DNA of 64,000 nucleotides from Trametopsis cervina. Its lineage: Eukaryota; Basidiomycota; Agaricomycetes; Polyporales; Irpicaceae. The position numbers were made by a program, and so were the translations under genes. The notes beneath the pieces are model-generated. The model was not told the DNA's origin and searched no databases. It was given only the letters and a program-made list of their open reading frames with translations. Where the stretch lies: positions 513,712 through 577,711 of the forward strand of contig MU278353.1 in NCBI GenBank assembly GCA_022385755.1. Direction: 5' to 3'. Shown here piece by piece: positions 10,549 to 25,090 of the stretch (the stretch's first letter is position 1; every line of letters begins with the position of its first letter).

Positions 10549-13343
10549 ATGTCTCCTCCGTCTCGCAGCTCGCCGGGCTTGCGCAAGCGACAGCTGTCTC
10601 CAGAAAGCACAGCTCTGAAGTCGATATCGCAGGCTGGTTCCCTGCCAACCAGTTCCAGACCATCTTCGGCAGCCCGAAACTTGCTTTTGCTCTCATTCGC
10701 CCTGTCCGCCGCTTACTTGTATACCAACCACAGAACACCTTCAATACCCCCGTCGACTTATGCGCTATGCTCCCCAGACGGCCCCAAAATTTATACAGTG
10801 GACGAGGCAACACATAATGTCGAGTGCCTGGTGGTACAAAATGAAGTATTTGTTGACGCGGGATCGCTTGGTATGCCCCGCAATGCCCCTAAATCCACGA
10901 ACGCTGTTCATCGTCGTTTCAGAGGATATTCAGGAGCGGTGGACGAGTACTGCGATAGAACTCAAAGGCAATGCCACGGCGGCACCACTCCCGGTTCGCT
11001 TTATTCCCCCTGGTGCCATTATAGTACCAGGCATAACGGGTTCGCGATTGCTCCCATGATACGGCCCGCATATAGGCTTACCGTCATTCTACGTCTTCTA
11101 GATTCCCATGCTCATATCCTTGAGTATGGTTTTACGAAAGTACTTCCACTGGAAGGTACCCAAACGGTTAAAGGTCAGCGCTTGCTATCGGGATCACCGC
11201 TGTCACGGTATGCGAACCTCATGATACTTCTGAATTCTGCAGAGACTGTGCATCGCATCAGAACATATATCGAGTCGAAGCCCGAACTACTCCGCGATAA
11301 AACAAAGGTGGTAGAGGGATGGGGCTGGGACCACACGAAGTGGGCACAAATGGCTTGGCCATCTGCTGTAAGCTGTCCAGGTACGCTCTCGCAAAAATGG
11401 AGCTGACGTATATGACAGACGGACCTCGAAAATGACGAAGTTGTCGCCGGACGACCTATTATACTCCAATCAAAGGATGGACATGCCCTGTGGGTCTCAC
11501 AGAAGATACTGACAGCAATGCATCCCATCCCCGATAAAGTTGAAGGGGGAGTTATAGTTCGCAATCCTTCCGGTGAACCCATAGGTACGGCTCCAGTTTT
11601 CCTATATCAAAAGGCATATCTGATGGCTCTTAGGAGTACTGCTTGATAACGCCCAAGAACTGGCCAATTCTCATCGCCCCCGTCCCACATATGAACAACT
11701 CTCTCACCGCTTTGATTTGACCGTACAAGATGCGATATCCCATGGATTGACATCGATACACGACGCAGGCTTTGATCCTACGTCTTTGCAGTTTTTCCGC
11801 AGGTATGTCTCCATTACGATCGCAATGTGACGCCACAGACCAACTGAAACACACTAATAATTCTTTTAGGCGCGCCGGAGAGAGCCAGATGCCAGTGCGT
11901 AACAAGCGACGCTAAATATTGCGCATTGAATTCACCGTCTTCCACTAGATACGCGTTTATGGAATGACTCATTACAACGAGTCTTCGGAATATTGGGGCC
12001 ATCGCGCGGAGAAAATCATCGGTGCGGGCAACGGCCGTTTGACTGCGCGCAGCGTCAAAATTTTCGCCGATGGTAAGCAATACTTGGATTCCTGCTGCGC
12101 AGTTATTTGATACAGCTTCCATTAAGGTGCCCTGCGAACTGGCGGTGCAGCAGTAAGTGCGACTGGCCGGTTATGAATGTGCTTCTAAAACTGGTCTTCA
12201 TAGTTGTATGAGCCCTACACGGACAACCCTTCAACCCGCGGATTCATGAGGATTGAACCTGAGGTCTTGAACGAGATCATTCCCCGTTTCCTCCGCGATG
12301 GATGGCAAGTTGTACGTACTTGGTTTACCAAGCCCCGGTTATACATCATCCGCCGAGTCTAATTGACCAATTGTCTCTGCCGACATAGAATGTTCATGCT
12401 ATCGGCGACCGAGCCAACGGTCTCGTCTTGGACGCCTTTGAGGCGGCACTGAAAGATGCCAACGTTACAGCACTGAGACCGCGCCTCGAACACGCCCAGA
12501 TATTGACGGAGAGAGATATGGCGCGGTTCGGAGATCTAGGAGGCAAGTCTCCCCGTCCATTAAACCTTGTCCACGTCGGTTGCTCAACGTAACATCTGCG
12601 GCCCACAGTCATCGCCAGTATACAGCCGACCCACGCGTAAGCGCACAGCTCATTCACAGCTCGGCCCAACCCGCGCTCATCCTTTTCTTCCTATCTTAGC
12701 ACAGATGACATGTGGTATGCGGAAGACAGACTCGTACGCGCCAGTTTCTATCCTTTTGCCTCAACCACTCATTTCTTTTTGCAAATCATCCAGGGTCCGG
12801 AGCGAATCAAGAGCCTTTACGCTTTCCGGAGTATTTTGGATTACGGTGGTCGGATTACCTTAGGCTCCGACATGCCTGTTGAGGGCGTGAATCCTCTCGC
12901 GGGATTCTATGCCGCTATCACACGATTGACAGGAGAAGGGACTTCACCCCACGGCCCAGAAGGATGGTGAGTAGTTTCTGCTCGCCAACTGCCGCGGGCG
13001 GTTATGGCATCACCGAGGTCTGATGTATTCACTGACTCCTTTCCCTTAGGTTCCCTGAACAGCGAATGTCTCGCATGGAGGCGCTCAAAGGTGCGACAAG
13101 GGAAACCACGATGCTACATCCGGAACACACTGACTTATCTCAACCGTTATTTTCCCAGGAATGACATTGGACCCGGCGTATGCCTCCTTTAGTGAAGAAA
13201 CGCTCGGTTCTATCTCAGTTGGCAAGCGCGGAGACTATGTGGTTCTCTCCCAAGACATTATGACAATCGCTCCAGAGCAAATTCTTGCAACAAAGGTCTT
13301 GGCTACGGTCATCGACGGTAGCCCGGTCTATGGCAACATCTAA
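10549..13343 (+). CDS. Amidohydrolase family 3 (YtcJ-like) metal-dependent hydrolase, membrane-anchored
   Basis: The first about 45 residues are basic and serine-rich (MSPPSRSSPGLRKRQLSPES). A hydrophobic helix follows (NLLLLSFALSAAYLY), suggesting a type II signal anchor. The catalytic part shows the first metal motif LDSHAHILEYG, then VEGWGWDHTKW, the R-IEHAQ equivalent RLEHAQILTERDMARFG, and SIQPTHA. LGSDMPVEGVNPLAGFYAAITR carries the conserved GSD, and the chain ends GKRGDYVVLSQDIMTIAPEQILATKVLATVIDGSPVYGNI. These landmarks and their order match the amidohydrolase-3 family, which has a beta-sandwich plus a metal-binding TIM barrel. Many small introns interrupt 10870-13180. The expected length is about 600 residues. 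The substrate cannot be told from sequence. Confidence 0.82.
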
Positions 13344-13700
13344 CGGCAAACTTGCGGGTTTACACACCTTGGCAATTGCGGTTGTGTTGTTGGATCAGGT
13401 ATCGGCTCCCGAACCGTCTTTACGTACTTCTTTTCTGGTCCAGCTCTATAATCACCCTGCTTCTGTAATATATTAAGCTGTATATATTGTCATCTCATTT
13501 ATTCGCGACAATGCTATTTATCTGTCGCAATATTTATCGCGGTTTCCGAAGCTTCGTAGTGCGGTCCGGTTCACACACGTTTCATGGGAACGTCACGATC
13601 ACGTGAGAATCCCAAATGACGCTGTCACCTTGTGACTGACGCGTTAGGGAACGCACCGTGGTGGCGCCTTACCTTGCACTTGACAGCCACGACGGACGCG
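13344..13700. other. Short intergenic gap between two plus-strand genes
   Basis: Holds the 3' end of the amidohydrolase-3 gene and the promoter of the RAD54B-like gene. No TATA box or recognisable element is seen. Confidence 0.5.
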
Positions 13701-16700
13701 ATGCCTTCCTTCCAAACGCCTGTAGTTGCAGGCAGCGCGAAGCGCAGGCTGGCATACGACGAAACAAATCTTCCTGCCAGTAAACGTCACGCTGCCGTGG
13801 AAGATAACGGCAGCCAAGTTCCCAGTGGTCCAAAGTCATATTGGATGGTTCAATGGTATGAGATCAGTTTATCAGGTGGATTGTAGTCAATAACATCGTT
13901 TCTCTCAGGCGCAATCCTCAATATAAGAAGCATAAAACTTGGGACGGTGATGGTGTGTTGTTGGTGAAGGGGACATTCTTCGACTTATTGGACGCGGAAG
14001 ATGGTCGCAGGTACGCATCAAGTGCACGATAAATGCGGCTCCCGAGTAAATGACGATTCGCTTTGCTAAGAATAGCATGCGGGAAGCCCAATGGCGTTGA
14101 GCCTGACAAGATTGGCGACGGGTCCGAGTTCTCACTGGGCGGAAAAGAGCTGCAAATCGACCGTGCTATCCAAGCATCTGAATACTTTTCAGGTACATGC
14201 TTCGCTAACGGCGTCGTTGTCAACGCGCCCGAACCTGCGACCACATTACGAAGCTCAGCCACCGCTGCAAAACAATTCACGCCGTTGAAGCCCCGGAACG
14301 GGCTGAATTTCAAAGGCCCTTCTTTTGTACGGCAGCCTCTTGCTTCAAGTTCAAAGAGCGCCTCTCTCCAAGCTTCTGTTCGCGAGAAAGACGCTGTGAT
14401 GACTGATACAAGTGACACACGGACCCAAATAGGCAGCGATACCTTTTGGATGGTCAATTGGTGTGTTTAGCTCTTCGGACACGCATATACTCGCTGAATG
14501 CTTCTGCAGGAGAAAACCCCAGCAGAGGAAACACAAGACCTGGGACGGGGATGCTTATCTATCGCAGAGAGGTGAACTGCTGACCCTGGTGTCAGAAAAA
14601 GGGCTTATGTAGGCGCTTCTGATATTACTGCTAGGCTGAGTCAACCGCTTATATTTCTTCTAGGTTGGGTAAAAAGCGTTGGGATGGCACCAAGATCGAT
14701 GCTGGATATACCATTACGATAAATAATAAAGAAATCGAGGTTGACAGTCAGATTTCCCGCGCGGATATGCCTTCCGTGACAGGCTCTTCTATGGAATATG
14801 AGAACGAGGTCGAATTTAGTGTTCCCTCGCAAACTCAGGCGCCAACAATCCTCTCTAGTCCTACCGTTGCTCAGCCCAGCGGGCATCGGTTTAAGACTCC
14901 AGCACCGAGGGCTGATCTGGACTCGTCGGAATCGACCAAGAAATCCGTTTCATCGGCGTCATTCTATGCAGCTCCAGCGAAACCGAAGGCGAAGGGCCCT
15001 TTGTGAGTGTCCAGATTCGCGGGTTGATCATTCGTTCTGAGATGCAGTACTGGAGGCACGATCCCAATGCCGCTGGCGCCGTCGTAATGCCTGCTCCCAG
15101 TGCTGCTCACATCGCACAGCACAACAAGAAGTACGCCTGCACTTCATCTTCTTTGCTGATAATTAATCCCGCACGTTCGATTCGCGTAGAAATGCACCCA
15201 TCGTTCCCGTTGTGATCGACCCGATACTGGCGCGCCGTCTTCGTCCCCACCAGGTTGAGGGTGAGTAATCGAAGTATACATGCGAACGGTGATCGTTTTT
15301 AACTTCGAGTTTCAGGCGTGAAGTTCATGTACGAATGCGTTATGGCTATGAAAGGCCACGACGGCAAGGGCTGCATATTGGCGGACGAAATGTACGTAAT
15401 GAAACGCTTTTTCGTGCTTGATCCTCATTATGGCGTCTGTAGGGGGATGGGTAAAACACTGCAGGTATGCAGCTCCACGCATGTCACGTTCATGACGCTT
15501 CACTTACAAGCGCTCAGACTATCACACTAGTATGGACTCTATTAAGTACGTGCGGCACTGCCTTCCTCGGACTTGGTCGGCTGACGGGACTGTCCACAGA
15601 ACAGAATCCATATGGTGGTATTGGCCCGGCCGTGGGCAAAGTTCTGATTGTCTGCCCTGTCACTTTAATTAATGTAAGACAGACTGTTTTCATCGTTATT
15701 CGCATGATGCTTACCTGCTTTTAGAACTGGAGGAACGAGTTTTATAAATGGTGCGCTTTTCTATACGTGGGACGGTCCGAACCGTTTTGAACAGGACCGG
15801 CAGGCTTGGCCGAGACAGAGTGGGTGTGTTTGTAGGAGATAAAGATAAATCTCAAATCAAACTCTTTGTTAACTCGTAAGTTCCCCACGACTTCTCACGA
15901 GGCCCCAACTGATATCACAATGGTTCAACGCGATAAGACGGGTTCATCATGTGTTGATTATCGGTTACGAACGCCTTAGGACAGTGATGTAGGTTCCATA
16001 TGCTCCTCATCTATGTATCAGTACTCAGCGCTCCTGTTTCTAGACAGGATCTGCAATATTGCATGTAAGTATTGATAGTTGGGTATACTAAGAGCTAGTC
16101 ACTAATAAAGCGTTGTCAAGCCCTCCCATAGGTCTTATAATATGTGATGAAGGTATGTCTGCTACCGCTCTCCCTATCTGAGTTAGAACACTCATCAAGA
16201 CTTGTACTTCCTCACAGGTCACCGTCTTAAATCTGCAAACAATAAGACATCGATGATGTTTGAGGCTCTTTCTACACCACGACGCATCATATTATCGGGC
16301 ACGCCAATACAAAATGATCTCGGAGAGTTCCATGCAATGGTCTGTTTCTTTCCGTGCACCATTCTACGCAATCTCTTACTCTGAATCTGGCAGGCGGACT
16401 TCTGCAACCCGGGTCTTTTGGGTTGGTCTTTCTACATGTAGTATTGGTACCGTCCTGACATATTGCGGATAGGAAACGACAAGGGTTTCAAGAAACTGTA
16501 TGAAGCACCTATCCTCAAGAGCCGCGCACCTGAATGCACTCCAAAAGAGAAGGAGCTAGGCGAATCCCGCTTGGAACAGGTCAGTAGCGCTCAACCATTC
16601 AGACGTCGAAACTCACTCTGAGCGGCCCGTAGCTCATGGAGGTTGCACGATCATTCGTCCTCCGCAGAGAAGCTACTATTTTGAAGAACTTCCTTCCACC

Positions 16701-18726
16701 GAAATGTGAGCTGGCTCGGTAACTTCGCAGGGTATGAATTGACCTGGCGTTCAAGATGAATATGTGGTATTCATAGCGCCAACGAAGCTCCAACGGGACA
16801 TCTTCCACAAGATTCTGACCGCTGACAAGCTGGACAACCTCGTCAGGAACTCTACGGCGGAGTCGCTGGCTCTTATCGGAATGTTGACCAAGATCAGCAA
16901 TAGTCCAATACTGCTGAAGGCGGCGGCAGACCAAGCGAAAGAGCGAGGAGGTGAAGGTGGCATTGTAAAAAGCAATGTAGTCTCCGATGCCGTCCAGTTA
17001 TTGCCCTCAAGAGCACAGGTGGACGATGTATCGTTAAGTGGTAAGCCGCCTGAGCCGGCATATCATGACGGCACAACTGAGTCCGTTCAGGTAAACTGGC
17101 TGCTTTAGCTAATCTTCTGCGAGCAATCTATAAGGTACGTCTGAATTGGTCTGAATTGCATCGTACACAGCCGCCTACGTGACCATTTCAATACAGACCA
17201 CCGATGAGAAGTGTATTATTGTCTCACACTACACTTCGACCCTGAACATCATCGAGGCCTTTTGTAAAAAGAAGGCCTACAGTTATCATCGTCTGGATGG
17301 GTATGTGAATTTCCCCACTGGTATCGCAACTTCCGCGCTAGATGCAGATTGTATTAACCTTCTCACAGATCAACGCCTGCCGGAAAGAGGCAAGATTTCG
17401 TAAATGAATTCAACAAAACCTCTCAAAAGCAGCGATGTAAGTCCTCATCTGGTCGTATCTTGTCCTCCTGACCTTTTTTTGCAGTCATCTTCCTACTCAG
17501 TTCAAAGGCAGGCGGAGTCGGCCTTAACTTGATAGGCGCATCTAGGTTATGTCTGATCGATTCGGATTGGAATCCAAGGTACACGAATCTCTTGATGCTC
17601 ATGCAGTATTTCCATTGACTCTGTTTTCAGCCACGATCTCCAGTCGATGGCTCGAATTCACCGGTACGCAGTAGGCGCGTCTCGCTCGGCACGCAGGGTT
17701 CTCATCTTCGTTACAGTGACGGACAGAAGCGTCCCGTGTTCATCTACCGTTTCCTAACCGCTGGCTCGATCGATGGTGAGATCGTTTCGTTGCTTCTCGC
17801 GAAAGGGGAAATTATAACCCATTTGTAAATGCAGAGAAGATATATCAACGTCAAGTTACCAAGCTGGGTTTGAGTGACTGTGCGTATGGTTGCATGTCTC
17901 TATGTCGCGTTGGCTAACGGCTTGCCGCTCTGTTCTTAGCCTTACTCGGTAAAGTCAGTGATAGCGTCGTTGTGGTAGGCAGGACGATGTGCTGATCTAC
18001 GCGACTAGGGCGGAAGTGACTCAAAGTCTGACTCGTTCACACGTAAAGATGTAAGCCAACTGTGTTTTGAAATCGTCTTCGCGCGAGTTGCTGACCTGGC
18101 TAACAGCTTCGAGACATCTTCACGGTTCATCCGGATACGGCCTGCCATACGCACGACCTGCTCGAATGTCCCTGCGAGACAGGCAGTACTGGTTACGCTA
18201 GTCTGACACCCGCAGAGAGTGCAGGCTCTGCCGCTGCGAGCGACCCCGAGATCAGCGACGACGAAGAGATGGGCTTCGTCTCCGCATCTACCGTGGACCC
18301 GGCCCGTTTAGAAAGGATGGACCAGGAGGTGAGATATCCACTCGATGTTCTTCATTGCGATCCGAGTTTATCTTTATCTTCATCATTTCGCAGTACTTGA
18401 AACAAAAGAAAGCCCAGCTCGCTGCACTCGGCCAATGGAAGCACGTGAATTGTCTGAAGGTGCGCGCGAGGGAACAGATCCAAGATGGCATCCTTCGAAT
18501 GCTCGTCTACGTCCCGCCCGAGGAAGACGAGGAGGGCGCCAGCGCGAATGCTCCGCCTACATCCTTGCTTGACGCGGTCGACCTGGATAACCTGCTACGA
18601 GAGACGAGGCCGCCTCTAGGGATCACCGAGGTGCCCGGCGGTTCCGTCTCGTTCCTATTTGAACGAACATCGAAGATGCCCCTCGACGCGGACAAAGTAG
18701 AAGCAGATGGCGGCGAGGATGTGTGA
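13701..18726 (+). CDS. Rdh54/RAD54B-type Swi2/Snf2 recombination translocase
   Basis: This DNA-dependent ATPase remodels Rad51/Dmc1 filaments during recombination. The gene has many introns. Its start [21 protein letters not shown] is at 13701. Two tandem copies of a [19 protein letters not shown] module come first (from about 13839 and 14445). The helicase core follows: [30 protein letters not shown] (motif I, near 15320-15465), [18 protein letters not shown], motif II as the Rad54-type [14 protein letters not shown], and [15 protein letters not shown]. Later come [38 protein letters not shown] and [34 protein letters not shown]. The C-terminus has the Cys-rich HDLLECPC motif and ends [22 protein letters not shown]. 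The order is complete, so the gene looks intact. Kinship to Rdh54/RAD54B rather than RAD54 rests on the N-terminal module and C-terminal motif. Confidence 0.88.
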
Positions 18727-19248
18727 TGAGTGTAGCGCATCTCGCTTGGTGGCGACAGATTGCCTTGTTGATTGCATTCGGATCTCTATTGCTTTCGCTA
18801 CCTTAGACATCAGGAACAACTGCTACAACTCCGTAGACTACTTACTCGTATCGTTTCTGTCAACAGTACTCTCGCTGCACGAACTATCTTACAGTAATCA
18901 TCAGGGACAGTTGCTACAAGTCTATAGATTACTTACTCATGTCGTTTCGGCCCACTCACGACGCTTAGACTGCATAATGAACCAATTAGAACCTGACCGC
19001 CAATTTGTAATTCCCGCCCAACTGCCTTCCATCCAGGGCACGAAGGCAGAAGAAGAGATACATTTTCCTGGGTTCCTAGCTCTCCGGATTTACAAATTAT
19101 AAATACGCGCACGCTACATTGGTTTGATTTCTACAACAACGACCACGGCAATATGTAATAATGACACACACACAATCACTCAACAACGGTTCGCCGGCTC
19201 TCTCTTACACCGCAGATGCCACACAACAGTCGGCAGTGGGAAAGCAGG
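18727..19248. other. Convergent intergenic gap containing a diverged direct repeat
   Basis: It lies between the 3' ends of the RAD54B-like gene (+) and the amidohydrolase-fold gene (-). No gene is recognised. It contains the roughly 50-bp direct repeat described separately. Confidence 0.5.
18809..18950. repeat. Pair of diverged direct repeats, about 50 bp, period 91 bp
   Basis: Copy 1 (18809-18859) and copy 2 (18900-18950) share ATCAGG-ACA--TGCTACAA-TC--TAGA-TACTTACTC--TCGTTTC with about ten differences. The duplication sits in the 3' flank of the RAD54B-like gene. Confidence 0.7.
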
Positions 19249-20691
19249 CTATGAGCTCGGGCCTGGCGCGGTGGAATACACCTTCCTGGCGTTCCCCGCG
19301 AAGACGACGTCGAGATCTTCCTGTTCTGTGCCGAGCTCTGCAAAGCATTCCCGCGCGATCTCGAACCACTCTCCGGGGGTCACGGCAGACGAGGTGCTGC
19401 TCGTCGAAGGAGAGGATCCGAAGATAATCCTCTCGTATCCGAAGGCTTCCAACGCGGGGCCCACTGTTACAAACAATGCGTATGAGTTAAGGTTTAGGGT
19501 TAGAGAGGAGCAATGAAACAGGCACGTACCATACATCTTGATTCTCCTCTTCCATTCCTTCTTGTCGACCTGTCCCTGCGAGGGCCATGCCGGCGGCAAG
19601 AACTTGATGAAGACGTTGGCGTATAGGGAGAGCGCCGCGGTCTGTGATTGGTAGTCGTTATATGTTGGGTGGGTGAGCAGCTTCACGATTGGGAGGGAGA
19701 GGTCGTCAGGGGGAGGGAGGATATTGGCTATATGCATGAGTGTAACAGAGCATCGATATCATGTTCGCGATCGTTGGTGGTACATGGAAATAGGTGCACA
19801 AGTCGGGTGTCGCGAACAAGATGGGAAATATGGAAGGGCAGGTTGATAATCAGCCGCAGAACCTCATAAGTATCGTATGTGGACTTACACAGGATGACCC
19901 TCCCTCGCGGTTTCTCTGGGATCGCCTTGGTGAGGAACTCCTCCAGATCTTCCCAAGCGCCTTCGCCGGCTCTAAGGTTCGTTTCGATACTAAGATCGAC
20001 CGTGTACCCCTGTTCAAGTGCCCATTTTAGAGCATCTACGGCTGGGTCACTGAACCGCGTGTAGGTGACCGACAGAACGGTCGCCGGCGCTGACGAGGAC
20101 GAGGGAGTTGTGGGGGATGGCGGGAGTCCTGTGAGATAAGCCGGAGGAGGTGTAGGGATGCCTTGTTCGATTGGGAAGGGGACAAGGACGGCGATCACGC
20201 GTGTAGAGGATTTCGATATGCGAACGCTAAGTGAACAATTGTGTTAGCGCGAGGGACAAAGCGATGGCGACCACCGTTGACAATATCATTGACAGCGCGA
20301 CTGATATTGCGCGCTGAACAGGCGCAGTCTTATCCATCCATCCATCTCGTACAGAGATATCTGGGCGCAATAGGAGGTGGAATACGTACCTCTCGATGGC
20401 GGACAGTATCTCTTCTGGGCTCTTTCCTACGAGCGAAAGCACGATGCCTTCGGTCTTGCCTTCCACCTTCTTGCCTGTGTCTGCCTCCCAGTCCTCGACG
20501 CTGCCGTGGACTTGCGCGTCGATGACTTGCGCGGGATGCGTCGTGCTCGGGCTGGGCGCAAGAGGGAATTGCTCCGACGTTCCAGTGTTGGGAGGCGAGA
20601 ACGCGGAGAGAGGAAGACGGGGCAGGCTGTTTGGGCCCTTGCGACGCAAGCCGACGCCAGGAGAGGGCGGGACTGGCGGGAGTGCGCTCAT
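19249..20691 (-). CDS. Amidohydrolase-related TIM-barrel protein with altered metal ligands
   Basis: The chain starts MSALPPVPPSPGVGLRRKG. A longer in-frame start at 20919 is possible but adds low-complexity sequence. Exon 1 ends LSAIER|, joined to |YVRISKSSTRVIAVLVPFP. Later exons give YTRFSDPAVDALKWALEQGYTV, VIL|SNILPPPDDLSLPIVKLLTH, and AFGYERIIFGSSPS...VVFAGNARKVYSTAPGPSS. The layout matches the amidohydrolase-2 family (PDC-lactonase/ACMSD-like): a first-strand D-x-H-x-H, a late FGSD, and a final F-x-x-N-A-x-x-x-Y. Here the first motif reads VIDAQVHG (Gln for the first His) and the late motif reads FGSSPS (Ser for Asp). Either the protein is no longer a metal hydrolase, or this fungal subgroup uses other ligands. 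No signal peptide is seen. Length is about 330 residues. Confidence 0.7.
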
Positions 20692-22966
20692 GATTGTTGG
20701 ATTGGATGTGAAGAACGGAAGGAAAGCTGGTGTAGAAGGAGGTAGTAATAAGAGAAGGGCACAGCGGAAGGCGTTATAGTCAAGATGAAGCTCGTTTCGA
20801 AGTGGTCGACTTATGAGTGAAGCCCAGATCAGCGAGATCAGATCGCGTTTGATCCTGCGCCACGGACCGCCGGCCGTTGCGTCGCTATGCCTCCTCCAGC
20901 TGCGAACCTCCACTGCCACCTCGGCAACTGTCGCACTCTACCTACGTCCTTTGACATTTACCACCCCATAGTCTGGAGCTTGGTGTCGAGGCTGCAGGCG
21001 AATTCAAGGTCGCAACAGCGACAGGCAACATATCATGAACAACTGTTATGATGATTAAACTGAGGCGGCTACCTTGCCATAGCAAATGGGCAATCCTGGC
21101 CGAGACACAGCATCTCTTAAAGTATCCAGCGGGCCACACGCGCAAAGGATCACTGAGCTGCAGATGCACAGCCTGAGTTGCAGATGGTCAGTCAAACGGT
21201 GATAGTAAGTACTCTTTGGAGCTACTCGCTGTAAAGCATAGAACAGCTTGACTTGTCTTGCACCTGAGCCTAACCCTGTTTGAGTATTTGCAGCAGCAGT
21301 TCATCGTTGAAAGGAGCTGCAATGTCTGTCTGTTATGCTGCTGTGAGTGGGCAGACCAGCTCGGATGACTGCGAATTGACTACCCTGTCGCATTGCACCT
21401 ATCATAGATCGCAACTCCTCTCCGTGGGGCAATGGCATATCCGTTCAGTTCCGATGAGCGTATCCGTCAATCACACAGATACCAGGGCTCACTCCCTTGA
21501 CTATCACGGGCACGCGTCTCCTCATTGCCCGAGCTAGCCGACTCTCCGAAATGGCTGCGCGTAAAGCAACCGTTGTCGGGCGAGCAACGGTTCCGAAAAT
21601 ATCAAGCTCAGGCTCACAGAAGTGCTGTGGGACTGGGTTGCCCGAATATGGGAGTCCGAAGCTTTGTGGCGTCCGGCCACGCCTGCTTTCTCCTTCCCAC
21701 GTTCAAGTGAAACGACATCAACTCCTGCCCACAGTCCTCGTTGTCAACGTCAGCACATTGTCTATGACATCTGGCAGAAGCCGGAATATAGCTCACCGGA
21801 AACTTCAGACAGCCGTTGTCGTCGCCTCACTGAGGCAACTTCAAATGAAGAGATGCTGGTTGGTTGGGTCAGAGCACAGCAATGACGTAGCAGTCTGCCC
21901 ACAAATTATAACACGGGTTCCTGCGGCTCTTCAGAATGGTGTCAACGGTCCTTGTCCTCGCCCGCCGGGACCGACGACTTGGAGACAGGCAGTAACGCTC
22001 TGTAGTACGACAGAACATACAATACCAATTCTCACGCCACCCACTGCATGCGAACTTGCAGGCGACGACGTTCAATACACCCTATACATTTCCCTCCATC
22101 CCGGCTCGTCAGATTCATACTCTGCTCGCTGTCTGTAACAGCCCGAACGGCGGTAGCCAGTAATTTCCTCTCTAAGAATAGCGATTGGTACGTGGGTGTA
22201 TGCGCGTTCATAGACGATTAAGGACTGAATAACGACTGACTTTTACTTCGTCCGCGCTCACAGGGCTGTCAGTAATCGCGGTACTTTCACCGATCGTTTT
22301 GCTATTCAATGCGCATCATAGCTCTTTGCAAATGTATTGGACTATAATAGGCACAGCGCTCGGCATCGCGTCCGCACAGCAAGCTGCGTACAGAGGGTAA
22401 CCGTCGCGTTCTGCTTCAGTGGACCTCCATCGGTTGATTCTGCAGGTTCTCGTCGTTCTACGATGACAAGGTTAGCCGTGCTGCCCCGCCAACGACTTCC
22501 AAGAACTCATCCAAGCTTCTCGTCCCTCGACACAACATCCCAACCGATTCCCACATCTCCCATCTCAGCTCGCACGTCCTAACCATTTCGGTGCACAACC
22601 AAACGGGTCAAGAAGCAAACACCAAACCTTCCTTCTCGCCGTCATTCATTCATTTCGACGGCGCGTACGCCTCGGATCGACGGAACACGCCCGTCTGTGC
22701 GGGCCATCCGCACACCCAGACCTAGGACTTGGGTTTTGTAGCTGTAAGAGGGCCCGCGACGCTCTCTCTCGTCTCGTAAGTCGTCATCCTCCCTGGCGAA
22801 CTCTGAGAAAGTCGCGATCATATGCTCACCGGTAGGACATAGACCTCAGTCCGCCGGGTCCGACAAGGATGTGTGATATGTTCTGTGTACTCACCGTCGT
22901 GGAAACTAATAGAGTCGATGCTCGCGATGGACGTGCCACAACTCTGGTGTCTAGGCAAGCAAGGGG
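20692..22966. other. 2.3-kb gap without a recognised gene
   Basis: Three frames stay open in parts of 21500-22140, but none gives a recognisable protein. No splice arrangement joins them without a frame break. An open stretch at about 22447-22725 starts after a ctgcag acceptor and ends TQT*; it might be the last exon of an unknown gene. The last 200 bp carry the P1 promoter. Confidence 0.45.
22889..22905 (+). promoter_or_regulatory. 17-bp element shared by the P1 and P2 promoters (P1 copy)
   Basis: ACTCACCGTCGTGGAAA is present 78 bp before the P1 TATA box. An identical 17-mer lies at a similar distance before the P2 TATA box. A GTGGAAAA core also lies near the P3 TATA box. It may be a common activator site or residual homology from the P1/P2 duplication. 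Confidence 0.5.
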
Positions 22967-22974
22967 TATAAAAG
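22967..22974 (+). promoter_or_regulatory. TATA box of peroxidase P1
   Basis: TATAAAAG lies about 75-80 bp before the ATG at 23048. Confidence 0.75.
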
Positions 22975-23047
22975 TAACAGGTATGTTCGACAAATCTGCA
23001 GTGCCCTACTGGTGCTTTCATCCCCTCTGTCGATACACACTCAAACC

Positions 23048-25090
<2,043 letters not shown>

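Noticed and set aside
21497..22138. 213-codon open frame on the plus strand
   Set aside because: All three forward frames stay open over part of this stretch, the translation has no family motif, and its composition (many Ser, Arg, Cys) looks like chance in moderately GC-rich DNA.
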